Source: Myoxocephalus aenaeus (taxonomy: Eukaryota > Chordata > Actinopteri > Perciformes > Cottidae). Taken from it: DNA of 64,000 nucleotides. The translations under genes were made by a program, and so were the position numbers. Where the stretch lies: the NCBI GenBank assembly GCA_038501785.1, contig JBAMJR010000039.1:7971001-8035000 (forward strand), given 5' to 3'. Under the pieces are notes generated by a model. That model was not told the origin of the DNA and searched no databases. It was given only the letters and a program-made list of their open reading frames with translations. Shown here piece after piece: positions 1 to 12,129 of this stretch. How positions within the stretch are numbered: the stretch's first letter is position 1; each line of letters starts with the position of its first letter.

Positions 1-111
1 CAGTAAGCTATACTTTTAAAAGACTGTTAGTTTTAACTGGATTATCTGCAATGCATCAAAGTACAACTGGGCAGTAACTTAGAAAAATAAGTCAAATGAG
101 CACGTGCTTAC

Positions 112-734
112 ATCCGCAGCAAAGGTGTGGAAGTACGGCTGCGGCGAGGAGTAAACTATCTGGTTGTAGATCTCCTGCTCCCAAACCAGCCTCCCTGTCT
201 GTGGAGAAACACGGTAAATATGTACACTACCGTTCAAAAGTTTGGGGTCACTTAGAAATGTCCTTATTTTTCAAAGAAAAGCACTGTTTCTTTCAATGAA
301 GATAACATTAAATTAATCAGAAATACACTATGTACATTGTTAATGTGGTAAATGACTATTCTAGGTGGAAACGTCTGGTTTTTAATGAAGTATCTACATA
401 GGTGTATAGAGGCCCATTTCCAGCAACTATCACTCCAGTGTTCTAATGGTACATTGTGTTTGCTCATCGCCTTAGAAGACTAATGGATGATTAGAAAACA
501 GTTATGCTGGTGAGAGAAGCTATAAAACTGGCCTTCCTTTGAGCTAGTTGGGTATCTGGAGCATCACATTTGTGGGTTCCATTATACTCTCAAAATGGCC
601 AGAAAAAGAGAACTTCCATGTGAAACTCGCCAGTCTGTTCTTATTCTTAGAAATGAAGGCTATTCCATGCGAAGAAGAAACTGAAAATGTGTCTGGGTGA
701 CCCCAAACTTTTGAACGGTAGTGTGAATATAGTT

Positions 735-778
<44 letters not shown>

Positions 779-1881
779 TGCGCCGTGATTTGATTGACAG
801 TCTAAAGAGGGCCTAACGATTCGTATGCAGCCTTTGACTGGAGCGGCAGAATCGTCTGAGCGGTTACCTTCAAATCAAACATCCGTATGAAGTAGGAGCG
901 CTGGGGGTTGTCTTTGACGAAGCACAGCACTCCAGTGTGCTGCAGGCTCCACATGGAGGGACTGTGAGGCAGAGCCATAAACAGCTGTGCTACTGCAGTG
1001 GCCATGGACTGCAACACACAGAGACAAAACAAACACCTAAAACAGTTGATAGGGACACCTGAGAGCAGTTTTTATTGCAGTTCACATGCAAATAAACAGT
1101 GTTGTGGTGTGGACTCACTTCCCCCATCTGCTTTCATTTGTTAAGATATCAACTTTAAGTGCTGTGGTGCTCTGACTTCTAAAACTCGTCATGATATTCT
1201 GTTATTTACCGGACGGACACATCTGGAGGCAGAATGCGTGTCTCGGTTGCTTAAAGAGAGTCAGGAACAAAGCAACTTCTGCTCTACTTTAAGACTAAAC
1301 CTAACAGTGTCTAATTCTGACACCAGGAAATGGTTCAGCCACCATTTCCTGTTACAGTTACCTCTTTTTTGGTTTTATGACCTAATGTCAGCTATTCATT
1401 TTAAACTGCATTGGCATGAGCGTACAGTAGATTTCCCTGGGAGAGAAAAAACATGTTACAATAAGAGTTTACATTTTAATTTACCCGACTGTTTAAAAGT
1501 ATATAGAAACTAAGCGCAGTGTTCAATAGTCAACTGTCATTCAAATTCAGGATGTGATGTTTAACCACTAAGAGAGCGAGAGAGAGAGAGAGAGAGAGAG
1601 AGAGGTCTTGAGGGCTGATACTATTTACCTTTTTAAGTCACAACCAGAATAACTTGTATTATATTGGAGGCCTTATCAAAGAAAAGCTCTTTTACGACAA
1701 ACTCTTCCAACAGGAAGTCAGAGCACACACACACAACAGGTTATCGTCCCCCATGGGAGCCAGTCAGCTCAGAACTTACAGCACATCTTCTGCCCAGCAG
1801 CTCCTCCAGCTGCTCGTTCTCCTGCGGGTTCAGCAGTGAGCTCCGGGTGCCCTCCGGTCGAGCTTTAGATCCACGGCTCAT
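112..1881 (-). CDS. was: WASP, exons 1-3 only (copy A; the rest lies left of the window)
   Basis: Wiskott-Aldrich syndrome protein activates Arp2/3-driven actin branching, mainly in blood cells. Only the first three coding exons are inside the window: 1780-1881 (start codon at 1881), 868-1008 and 112-198. Each has GT/AG borders and all are in phase 0. They encode about 110 residues of the N-terminal WH1/EVH1 domain, which binds WIP-type partners, including the conserved VKDNPQRSYFIR stretch and the WEQEIYNQ strand. Exon 3 reads S-S-P-Q and keeps the proline that human WASP and N-WASP have nearby; the second copy has serine there. No lesion is seen in these three exons. Whether exons 4-11 of this copy are intact cannot be judged. 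A Tc1-like element sits in intron 2. Confidence 0.85.
225..723 (+). mobile_element. Internally deleted Tc1/mariner element (copy A)
   Basis: The element is 499 bp and is bounded by inverted ends that start CACTACCGTTCAAAAG and close with the reverse complement. It is preceded by the TA dinucleotide typical of Tc1 targets (223-224). Near its right end, from about 595, an ATG opens a reading frame beginning MARKRELPCETR and continuing through RNEGYSMR, which resembles the N-terminus of a Tc1-like transposase. The rest of the gene is missing, so the element is non-autonomous. It lies in was intron 2, next to a CA microsatellite. In this copy the right TA has become TG while the terminal repeat is intact. 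Confidence 0.85.
740..773. repeat. (CA)n microsatellite, copy A
   Basis: A near-perfect CA run lies beside the Tc1-like element in was intron 2. The partner run in copy B (about 35900-35923) is 10 bp shorter, so the tract has changed length since duplication. Long valine-cysteine reading frames here come only from the repeat. Confidence 0.95.
1571..1602. repeat. (GA)n microsatellite, copy A
   Basis: A GA run in was intron 1. The copy B run near 36722-36742 is about 12 bp shorter. Confidence 0.93.
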
Positions 1882-2237
1882 GGTCCCTCTAATAAATCTC
1901 CCAGTTTATTTTGAATTAATATGTACAGCATGTGAAAAGGCGTCCTCGCTACGCTGTCAGAATACTAAACTCTACAGTCAAGGAAGTTTCTCTTGTGTTC
2001 TGCGCACACATCAACCGAAAGCAGGAAACGGACAACCGCACTTCTCTAACCCCCACTTTTCTTCTTTCTCTCAGACACAGAGCACAAATGAATGTGCTAC
2101 TTCCATTTTCAGAGGCAGGCAGTGCCCTGTTGCTCTTCTCTTGCTGTGTGAGTACATTCAATGTACAGCCACGCGGATGAACATCTCTACTTGGATTAAA
2201 AAGCAATTGAAAACTGTTTTACAAATGAAAGACATGT
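1882..2237. other. was 5' flank / intergenic region to slc38a5 3' end (copy A)
   Basis: This interval lies between the was start codon and the slc38a5 polyadenylation signal, and should hold the was 5' UTR and proximal promoter. I see no clear TATA box, CpG island or additional exon. Confidence 0.4.
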
Positions 2238-2243
2238 TTTATT
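2238..2243 (-). terminator. Likely slc38a5 polyadenylation signal (copy A)
   Basis: AATAAA on the minus strand, about 1.03 kb downstream of the slc38a5 stop codon at 3275. This would give a 3' UTR of about 1 kb. The identical signal in copy B is at 37376-37381. Confidence 0.5.
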
Positions 2244-3274
2244 GACAGATAGCAACATTCATATTAATTTAAAAAGATACAGGATGAAAAACAAAGTCAA
2301 AATATCTTTTGGTCAAATGTTAAAGACCAGAAACAAAACAAAAGAGAAAACAGACTCCATTTTAACTTAAAACCCATACGTCAATATTGCTCATACTCAA
2401 CTCATTTCCGAGAGCTAAAACAGACGCAGCATTTTTAACACTGACATTTTCTCGGGTACAATTTTGAATTGGCCTTTGCTGAACATAGTAAAAATGTTAA
2501 AAAACGGGCGTTACACCCTATTTCAATGTGACACAATATTATATTATTTGGTTTGCAACAAAGGATTTTTTTCAGGAATACATTAAAACTTTAAACGTAT
2601 ACAACCACCTTTATGTCTGTCGATTCACATGTGATTGTCAGTAACTGTATGTTTGACCCTCATGGATAGCAGCCGAACACAAATTGCACCGTATCTGTTG
2701 GATTATTTCCCCAAAAAATCCCCTCAGACATAACTTCTACAACAGTCAAGTTATTGTCAGAATATATTAACAAAAATATCACATTAGTAACATTAATTAA
2801 ACTCCATGCAAAAGTCAGCCACAATTGTATTTTGGTGTTTTTGTATGCAAAAGAAGGGAACATTTCCGTACTGTAAAATCTGAGATGTTGGGGAAGTAGA
2901 TTGGAAGGATTTTGGCAGTGACTGAGTTATTCCAAGGAACTGTACACATCCATACTCTAAAATGGGATTTCCATTTGAGTCATGCTGTTCATCCTTTTGC
3001 TATCTTTTGTGTTTCTACACATGCCTCCAAACAACATGCTTTGAGGTGTGACAGGTTTCATTCAGTCAGAGCACATTGCTTTACTTTGCCCTCCCCATAT
3101 TATATCAACATGCTTTCTTTTTGCTGTTGTTGTAGGCAGAGGTTCTTCACGTATCCTTCGTCTTGTGCAGCCAAACTTTCCTATTTGGCTCTGGATGAGC
3201 AGATGAGGGGTAATTTAATGACCGGGAGAGCTTTGGTTGGCATTCTTTGTTGTATCTCTGTTCAGTCACAACTG

Positions 3275-6200
3275 CTAGTGCCCGCCTCCACTTCGAGACT
3301 CCCCAGACACCCAATCAATAACGATGAACGACAAACTCATGATCATGAATAGGAATCCCAGGGCAGCAAAGCAGGCGGCCTACAGGAATGGAAGGGAGGA
3401 AGAAATGGACGTTTGTATCCACAACACATTAAAAATACTTAAAAATGTAGATTAAAAAGTTGAATTCAAAGTATCCTTGATAGCTGAAGGAACGTAGCTG
3501 TACCTGAATCTTGGGTCTGGACAGAAGTGCCTCCTCCTCTTCAGGAACGATGCGGATGTAGAAGACTCCAGGTAGGATGAAGATGAGGCAGGGGGCAGAC
3601 GTGGCTCCTGAAGATGAAGGAGGACAACAGGGAAGAAGTGAGTTTATTCAATGTTGTACACAGTAGCCCAAGTGATTACACAGTTTACAGATGATATAAT
3701 TCACACTGTAAACATTTGCAGCGAAGCCCAAACCAGACAGTCATTCTTCCTGTGCAAAACGTACCGATGAGGCCAAAGATGTCGCGGATGGATGGCACGA
3801 AGATAACCAGTATGTTGACCACAAAGATGAGACAAAATGCAATGGCGATGTGTACCAACCAGTTGAACGGCTTTTCAGGGAACAAGATCTGGAGCAAGGC
3901 CCTGCGGATCTACAGAGGGAATGAAGGAAAGAGGAAAGGAAGTCATGCTCTTCACAAAGTAAAGAAGTAAATGTTGATCTTGTTTTATCACCTCGGGTAA
4001 GTTTAGAGAGTTACAGAACCACTGTTGCGTAATGCCATGTGGAGGATAAGCTCCCATAGTCTAGCTGACATTTTAGTAGGTATTTTGCCTATAGTGCCCG
4101 GGTGATGTGCTGACAAATGAGTCAAACGAAGTAGTGCAACAAACTTGAAAGTTTCAATTTGCAGAGAAACATTCGGCAGCATCGTCTGCTCTCTGTACAG
4201 TAATTTCATATTAAATTAGTATTTTAACAATTTGGGAAATTTCTTTATTTGCTTTCTTGGTGAGAGTTTAGGATCTGCCTAGACATCATTGTTGGGAAGT
4301 ATTTAGGAAAACGAATAATGTATATTATGTTCTAAATTGGTCTCGGGCCTATCGCGCAAAAAATATTTTTTTGTCCCAAAAAGAAATCTCTCATTAAAAA
4401 CAATGAACATTGCATGCGGAGTGCCACATGGCTCAAGTCTGGGTCCACTGCCCTTACGTCTCTTCATCATCATTCATAATGTCGATTTTAATTGTGACAC
4501 AGGTGATATCTTCCAAGATGGTGTATATATGCATTACATTTGCGACATAATAAAATAAAATAACTACATTTTATCTTAAAGACATATTTAAGTCAGACCT
4601 TGTCTTTAGAGAAACATGCCATTGTATTCACCAGGCTTCACCATATTGCAGCAAGGTTATTTGATATACAGTATTTACATTATGCATAACATGTAGTTAT
4701 GTTTTTCTATGTTGATACATCAATCTTTAAGGCTCTAGATTAATCAATGTATCAAAAAAATTGAAAAATCAGCACTTAGAAAATAATTTAATATTCACAG
4801 AAGCTGGAACCATTTTGGCTTTTAAAATAATTAACTGATGAGCAAAATAGCAAATAGAAGTATAGTTAACAAGTCAATTATTCAACTAATTGTTTCAGCT
4901 CTATATTATTTTAATCTCCTCTTTTGCATCTCTTAGTTTTAATGATTTAATCTGAATATACTTTTGATATTATATTAAATATGTTGTGGAAAGCGAAAGT
5001 AAATTATAACAAGCGTTATCATTATTCTTGTTGACAGATGTCTTACCGGGAAAAGGACCACGGGCACAGTCAGAGTGACGGCCATCAGCACAGCCACACG
5101 CACACAGAGAACCAGCACATCCAGTGTGCCCAGCTGACTGTAGGTGTGTAACAGCTCGGGCTCCACGTTACCTACACACAGAGAAACCCTTTACATATCT
5201 CATGTGGTCTTTCTTCATTCACAACACTGGAAAATGCACATGAGCTCTTGGTACAAGTGACTCATTCTTTTGAAAATCTTTAGAACAAGGTGACCTTTTA
5301 CTCTCAGGGGTAAAGAGGGTCTTACCATAAAAGGTCAGGTAACCAAAAAGAGCCGTTAGCAGGTACATGACAAACATGGCCAAGATGGAGACGTTGGCAA
5401 CATTCTGCATACGTTTCTTGGTGGCACTGGGGTAAAGGTAAGCAGAACAATGACGTTAATTTTTACTAAAACTTTAACAGCACAGCATTTTTTTTTAATG
5501 CATGGCGACATTCTGACTTACTCTCGTAGCTCAGTGTAGATTGGTAGCACCTCTGGGTGGCAGACAAAAGCGAAGGCCAGAATTGGGACGGTGAACGCTG
5601 TCTAAAAGCCAAACATGCCAAAGGTCAGTGAGCAACCCACCAGACAGAACACGATCAAATGCTTGTTTTGTTGATATAACTGTGCTAGTGTGCCGTGAAA
5701 TAAATATACAGCTGGCGCTTCAGGAAAGCAGACGCAGGTAATGTGAAAATGTTTTTTTTCTCTGACCTGTGAGTTGACAGTAAATAGTTTGGCCTCACAG
5801 AAGTCGTCCGTCACATTAATGGCAGTGTGATGAGCAATGGAAGTCATGTTTTGATGTTCCTCTTCCAGTGGACAGAGGATGATGAATTTCTTGTAGATAA
5901 CCTGGGGAGACACACCCATTGGTTAATCAAAGATACATATTTAAATGAAGGATCCGGTTGTGTTATTCTGTGTCTTTGGCTGAAAAGTTTAGACTCACCG
6001 AGATGAGGAAAAACACCATGCAGGATAAGGAGAACCCACTTGTATAGCCCAAGTAACCTGTAATGCAATGATAATAAGATGTTGCTGAATGATTTATAGA
6101 TTCTGGAAGTGAAGCTACTTTCATTTCAATAAACGCAACAAAAAAAGGGTAGTGGACACACGATGTAACATGGAAGAATATGGGGAATAAAAAAGAAAAA

Positions 6201-8752
6201 AAAGAAAATGCAACCACAGAATGAAAAACATACCAAGGCGTTTCATGAGCGATAGAGGGAGGATGATGAGAGCACTAACAATCATGATCAAGTAGTTTCC
6301 TTCCAAGAACCACTCTCTTAAGAGACAACCAGACAAACACATGAAACGAAACCAAATCAGTTAATCAGCGAACAAAAAACATTAAAAAAAATATAAGAAT
6401 CATTGTCTGAAAAGCACTTAGACACTCACCCCGTGTTTTTGGGTTTCCCGAGGAAAGCTATAATAACCAGTGGCAGCTCAGACTTGACGATGAAGAGGTA
6501 GCTGGACATTGCTAGAAGGAAGGGAAAAAAGTCCCTCATAGCACACGGTTTTCATTTACAAATATCAGACGTATGAATGAAAGGGAGGAAACAGCATGAA
6601 GTTCATACCTCCAATGTTGTGTACTGTGATGATGCATGCGGCGAGCATTTTTCCCGGGGTACCAAAAGCCCGATGCCCAAGCTGCTCATAAGCTCGAATG
6701 CCTGAAAAAACATGATACATATACTTGTGTGATGAGTCATGAATGCAGGATCGACTATCTGGCTACGTTAGAGCTACGAATCAGGCCCGATCCTACATAA
6801 ACCCGCATAGTTTCTATCCAAGCCTGACTGAGCCCCAACCACGGCAGTAGTTTTGGGCCCGAGCTAGAGTAATTAAAAAAACGGAATTCCCACTATAAAA
6901 AGAATAAAATAAATATATACAGTATATTATGAAGTTCAAGTCAACTTAAGACTTTTCAGTGCGGTAAGAAACATTTGTGAAACAATCTCGGACATATGCC
7001 TTCTCGTAGTGTTTAGCACAGCCCAAAAACTGTAATATCACAGATTGGCTTACCAACAACCCCAGCACTTCTCAGCAGGAGATGAATTGAATACGCAGAC
7101 AGAACGGCAATGGATACCAACAGGATTCTGGAGAAAAAAAAACAAGAGCAGAGATTTGGGAAATGTCATTGATGGAAAAAATAAAAAAATCACATTGTGG
7201 AAATGTAAACACAAATATTCTTCTTCTTAATGTTAATGTGCTATATAAAGAATATTTGTGTGACAGAATGAAGGGGGAAATAAAACTGGTCTTCATAAAC
7301 AAAACTCTAACAAGCAATTCTTGTGATAGTTGTCTTTTTTTCTCTTTGTCCCCACCCACACGAGTGAGTTTGGCTTTGAGAGGCCGGCTCTCCAGATATC
7401 CACCTCCCCCCTGCCACATAGCACAGGACTGATCCAGGCAGGCGTGTCTTGGATCTGATCACTACCGGCTATTTTTAACCATTCAAATCTGATTTAGAGA
7501 AAGCTACGTGTATATGAGCTCTAATGTACGTTCTGACAGATCAGGCTTCGTATGGCAGCTGTTGTGTGTGCGTGTGTGTGTGTATTACACCTGGGGCTCA
7601 CACAGGTAGACAGACAGAAACAGAGCCCATCCCCCTGTGGCCCTACTTCCTTATAAGGACCCTCTTCTTGACTATCCACTCTGTATCGACCAACACAAAC
7701 TCAAACCTGATTCTAATGTTACTTGAATTCAAACATAAAGTCATAGCTATTTATAATCCATTCATAGAGCACTTTAACAGCAAGAGGCACAAAGAGTTTG
7801 ACATTGTTATGAAGCTAAAATACTTTGAGATACAACATAGTAGAAGATATAAAAAGAGTAAAAAACATACATACATTACGTACGGATGTTAGCTCAAAAA
7901 GTAAAAACTGTCTCATTATAAAAGAATAGGGTTTTTAAGAGAAGCCATTAAGAAATAGCTCTTTAAAAAAGGGGACCAGCCAGAATCACTTTAAAATCTT
8001 TAAAAAAATCTACAACTCAAACTCACACAAAAAACGCCACAAATATGCGTACTTCTCGTAAACCCAAGGAGTGTGCACATTTGACTTTCCCAAATACTAA
8101 ATGGAAGTCACAAGCCGATGTGCTTTTTGGACAAGAGAGGACAATATGACGACTTCAAATACTTTGCTGCGACCAAATACATGCACCTATGTGGGCGGAA
8201 ACATACACAAGCACACTGACAAATACAGCCGGGCACAATGTTTAGCCCAAATGAGGAGCGTGTTTGCGTAGACTCACAGAAATAGAATGATTCCAGTGTT
8301 GGCCATTGCAAAAGCCAATCCCAGAATTCCACTGCCCATAATGGCGTTACTGAGATTGAAGATGGACATGCCAAATGAAGTCTTTCCCTCGAACTGCAGG
8401 AGGACGACAGAGGAAGTTACACGCACACATCGATTCACGATCAATTCGCCGACAGCATCATTATCAATCACTGTATCTGATTTTAAAGCGGCGCAAAAGC
8501 ACTCACGTCTGTAAAGCGAGTTTCTTTCTTGACACCAGTTTTCTGTGGGAGAAACTCTTCGTGTTCAGCCAACCCATCCAAGCCATCAAACCTACAATGG
8601 GATATAAATCATTGGTTGGAGGGAGCCACAAACACATAGTGAACTTCCAACACTTTTGCTGTAATTTCTATTGTACATGTATCAGTATTACTGCTCATTT
8701 GTGAATCTTACCCATCTTCCCTGCTGTGTCCATTAATTTTCTGAAGCTCCAT
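3275..8752 (-). CDS. slc38a5: Sodium-coupled neutral amino acid transporter, SNAT3/SNAT5 type (copy A)
   Basis: A complete 15-exon coding gene encoding 475 residues. Exons: 8712-8752, 8507-8591, 8278-8393, 7054-7127, 6609-6701, 6430-6511, 6234-6316, 5999-6057, 5767-5901, 5522-5601, 5326-5426, 5047-5171, 3765-3909, 3504-3607, 3275-3379. Every border is GT/AG and all phases join. SNAT3/5 move glutamine, asparagine, histidine and similar amino acids across the plasma membrane with sodium in exchange for protons. Hallmarks are FEGKTSFGMS before helix 1, SNAIMGSGILGLA in helix 1, FAFVCHPEVLPIYTEL, the conserved GATSAP before a late helix, and a C-terminal IIDW. The length fits human SLC38A5 (472 aa). 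SLC38A5 is preferred over SLC38A3 because human SLC38A5 and WAS are both at Xp11.23; sequence alone does not separate them firmly. No disabling change was found. Confidence 0.9.
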
Positions 8753-8816
8753 TCTGGGTGCTGGGGTTGTGACTCGAGAGATCTATCTTTGCCGGACTGA
8801 AAGAATCCTCCTCAAA
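8712..8816 (-). other. slc38a5: slc38a5 first coding exon with 5' UTR segment (copy A)
   Basis: The start codon (8752) sits in an exon that begins at an acceptor at 8817-8818, so about 64 nt of 5' UTR are spliced onto it. At least one further 5' noncoding exon must lie upstream; a donor fitting that role is at 10550. Confidence 0.65.
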
Positions 8817-8818
8817 CT

Positions 8819-10549
8819 GTCAGCACGCTGGAGGTAAATAGAAAAACAACTTTATTGTATAGTAAACACCAAAATCTCCTCCAAATTTGACCTTTACTTA
8901 TCCACGGATAAGGTTTAATGTTCAGCTGGAACGTTTGTTTGTACACAACATACACAACATTCACTCAATTCCCTCACTTGACCTCAGCATGTGTCTTTAC
9001 CTTTCATCGTGTCCGTGTGCATCACCTTCACTTTAACAAGTATAGGCAAGATCTCACCATAAGTATTGTGACATGTGTACAGAATGCTTTTACGAGAAAG
9101 AAGTATGGTGTTGGCTCTGGTGTAGAATAAAGTAAATATGTTACAGTGGCCGACTGGTAAAGGCTTTACGAAGGTAAACATAGTTATTTAAACTTGAACA
9201 GAAGGAAGACGGCATTCAAGATGACCACAGTAACACAAACAGAAAAATGCCATGTCGTTTAAAAAGGGCAGATCTATTTATATAACGTCTTGAGACACGT
9301 GCCACTGAAACTTTTCCTGCTTGCCAAGGACATCAAGAATTCAGCTTTTTCCTTTCGCCGATGCGAAATAAACCCTGTAACGCCACTTTAGTTTTGGAGT
9401 TTTGCTCCGCTACTTCAGATGTGAGGATAAAATAAAAAAAACGTCCAGATCACTGTAAGTTCACAGAATAAAATTCCAGCAAAAAGGGACACTTGGGATG
9501 TAAGTCCATTTAAAGCTTTGACATGAAAGGCTTTAAATAACAAATGTTGTCAGAGGACTTATGTTGCTCTAATCTGTTGTGGGCCACACAAAGCTGGCAT
9601 GGATGGACTCATGGGAATGAGCGTAGGTCTGTGCTGCTGCCTCAGGGTCATGGGATCTTTCCCTTTTCTGTGGGTCAGCCTGCCCTCAGGATTTTTACAA
9701 TGACCCCAAAGGACACTACATCATTCCTGAAGAGTTTCACCCCCACCAAAAAAATGTTTTGTTTTATTTGACGGCCATCAATGAACAGGCCTGTGCACGT
9801 ACAATAATTATAATCCATACAGCTTTGTGGTTGATATCAGTGAGCCATAGAGATAATAAACAAAGGGTTCATGTGTAAAGCCTGCTATTTATTTAGACTA
9901 AATTCAGTAGCCTTTTCCCTGCATATTGGCCTCAGGTCAAGTCTGGTTAACGAAACTTTCTTTACAACTTCCCCATGGTCCACGACCAACATTTTAATTT
10001 CACAAAAAGGACAGTTTTGATGGATTTAATAAAACTCGCGCCACATTTCAAAAGGCGGATTTTTACAAATGCGTCGTGCTTTGCATTCTCACGTCGGGGG
10101 CATGATGGAGAAACAAGACAAACCTGGTTAGCTAGGAACTTGTTCCACGTTAGATATGTCAACGGCCCGCGTGGGAAGCTCTTACAACGGGTAAAAACGG
10201 TTACAAAAAAGTGTTAAAAAGTACTCATAAAGAAAGTGCTCCTGCGCTTAAGTTACCATCTATCTGAACAACCTTCTTTTTCCAAACAAGCCACCCCCAT
10301 GCCCTTTACAGAGTGTTGTAACGAGACACTATCTAAATGTGACATTAATCTATATAATACTCTTGTTAATGACCTTTAAAGTTAAACACAGCAGACATTA
10401 CAGAAGCCTGACTATCCAGCAGTGCGCACCACATGGCTCCTGTCTGACGCAAGAGCAGCTCCATATTGACAGCTAGCCCTTCCCTTCCTCAACATCTTAA
10501 ACTCAAGAACACACGCGCGCGCGCGCACACACAAGTTTCAGCAACTTAC
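8819..10549. other. Intron in the 5' UTR of slc38a5 (copy A)
   Basis: This stretch joins the first coding exon to a donor site at 10550. It holds short open frames on both strands with no recognisable protein and is A+T-rich. The only structured part is a CG/CA alternating tract at about 10509-10533. The copy B partner is 43924-45662. Confidence 0.5.
10509..10533. repeat. CG/CA alternating purine-pyrimidine tract (copy A)
   Basis: A run of alternating CG and CA steps beside the noncoding-exon donor of slc38a5. Such tracts can adopt left-handed DNA. Copy B (about 45618-45647) has extra CA steps. Confidence 0.8.
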
Positions 10550-10550
10550 C

Positions 10551-10586
10551 CTCGGGGTCAAGAACAAGGCTAGTTTTGTGATTACT
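10551..10586 (-). other. slc38a5: Putative 5' noncoding exon of slc38a5 (copy A)
   Basis: On the minus strand a clear donor (GAG-G/GTAAGT) lies at the 10550/10549 border. A possible acceptor (TTTATTTTGCCAG) ends near 10585, giving a short internal exon; alternatively the exon extends upstream to a transcription start. No open frame continues through it. It is the nearest upstream candidate to splice onto the coding exon at 8816. In copy B the donor is at 45663, only 123 bp from the inserted provirus. Confidence 0.4.
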
Positions 10587-11904
10587 GGCAAAATAAATCC
10601 TTGTGGAAGTTAACTCTCCCAATGTTTATGTATGGCTCTGTTCCTATAAGTCTCTCCAAAGCTCCTTGGTAGTGAAGGAGAGAGTGAGAGAGATTAGAGG
10701 CTCGGAGGAGTGAGCGGGAAATGGGAACACCCATATTTAACCCTTTGTTAAACCCGCTACAGGTAGAGTCACAGAGACTGTATGGTTCACCCACCAGGTG
10801 TCCACACTGAAAAGGTGCACACACTGGCGAGTAATCAAAGGAAGTGAATCGCCTGTAGTTTTAGGACACAGCCTGCGGTTCAAGGAGACCGGAAATCCCG
10901 GCAGCCCGTGAAACCAACACGGCTTCACGGGTGCATACTGGAGATTAATTACCATGTCGTTACAGACTATGCGTGGGGAGGAGGGGTGAAGTGGGTGTCA
11001 TCTGAGGTGGGCTTTGTTTTAGCATTGGCAGCTACTCACTGACAGTTTGCATCCTGCTGGAAGTCACCGTGATGGTAATTAGCTTAGGAGTTAAGTGCTT
11101 TTTTAAGATTGCCCACATGTGATTGTGCTTAAGAGTGGAAACATTGCGCATGCATACAACACGGTAATTGACACGTGGGAATGAACATGGCACTTCAAAA
11201 GACAGTTCCAGCATCTCAGAAAACCGAGGGTTTGTAACATTCTGTTAACAGAACACATCTCTATATTTCTACATCTTATATAAATACATTAATGAAATAC
11301 AAATATAATATATGCCGTATTCAGCATACTTGATGAAGCAACAGAAACACGAGTTCAACCACATGCTTGTTCAGTTAAAATGTCTTCCACTTCTCAGGGA
11401 CGGCGTTTCCGTTGACTGATAAAGTTCAACTTAACTGAGACGTTTTGTCTGCACACCCAAGAAACACCCACGTTGTCTTTATCTCACCATGACACAAATC
11501 CTTTACTGGAACATGTGTTATTTCTTGTTTTAATTTCCAAGATGTCATCTAGTGCCAGTGTACACAGATGGCTTTTTTTTCTTGCTTTTTTTTAGAAAGC
11601 TGGATATCATAGAAAAAGAAAATGTTCACATTTTGATAATGTTGCCTCATTCAGGTTATTTGTTTGAGAAAAACTATCAGAATCCAGGTCCATACAGATC
11701 GGGTGAATACGATAATGAAAAGCTACTTTCACCTTAAATGACCCTCAGTTAAAACATGTGGTTTGGAACAATCCAGAACATATAAATATACACACTTGTA
11801 TGTGTAGCATTTGCAGCCAAGATGATCTCAGTGAGTCTGTGTACAAACTATTGTCTTAAGTAATTTCCCTGCATGTATGCATGTAGTGGCCAAAATGTAC
11901 TCAC

Positions 11905-11941
11905 CACTCGAGTCACAGTCAGGCAGATGGATGTCCTCAGT
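11905..11941 (-). other. Possible 37-nt exon between slc38a5 and apex2 (copy A)
   Basis: On the minus strand a pyrimidine-rich acceptor (CTCCTGCCCAG) is followed after 37 nt by a donor (GTGAGT). It could be a distal 5' noncoding exon of slc38a5. It is conserved exactly in copy B (53074-53110). A 37-nt stretch is too short to name from translation. Confidence 0.3.
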
Positions 11942-12129
11942 CTGGGCAGGAGTTAAAGGGTAAAAGATAATTCTTGTTGGCTGGCTCACGTCTGAAATAT
12001 GCTTCTCACAAAGTCATGAAGTTCACTGCAGCTGAATGAAGAGAGAAACAAATGGGGGAAGGAGGGAGGTAGTCATTCACAAATTTCCTGCCATGTCACA
12101 AGCCAAGCCACTCCCTGTTCTAGATTAGA

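Noticed and set aside
740..773. Possible CRISPR-like or satellite array at simple repeats
   Set aside because: These are plain CA/GA/GT microsatellites without unique spacers; nothing prokaryotic is present.
544..777. Frame starting with repeated Val-Cys residues
   Set aside because: Translation of the CA microsatellite and the Tc1 remnant, not a gene.
1664..2245. 193-codon plus-strand frame, repeated in copy B
   Set aside because: It is antisense to was exon 1 and its promoter, low complexity (Ser/Cys), with no family resemblance. Conservation between copies only reflects the recent duplication.
7524..7892. 122-codon plus-strand frame within an slc38a5 intron, present in both copies
   Set aside because: No recognisable domain, starts in a GT-repeat, lies antisense in an intron; sequence identity between copies is not evidence of selection.
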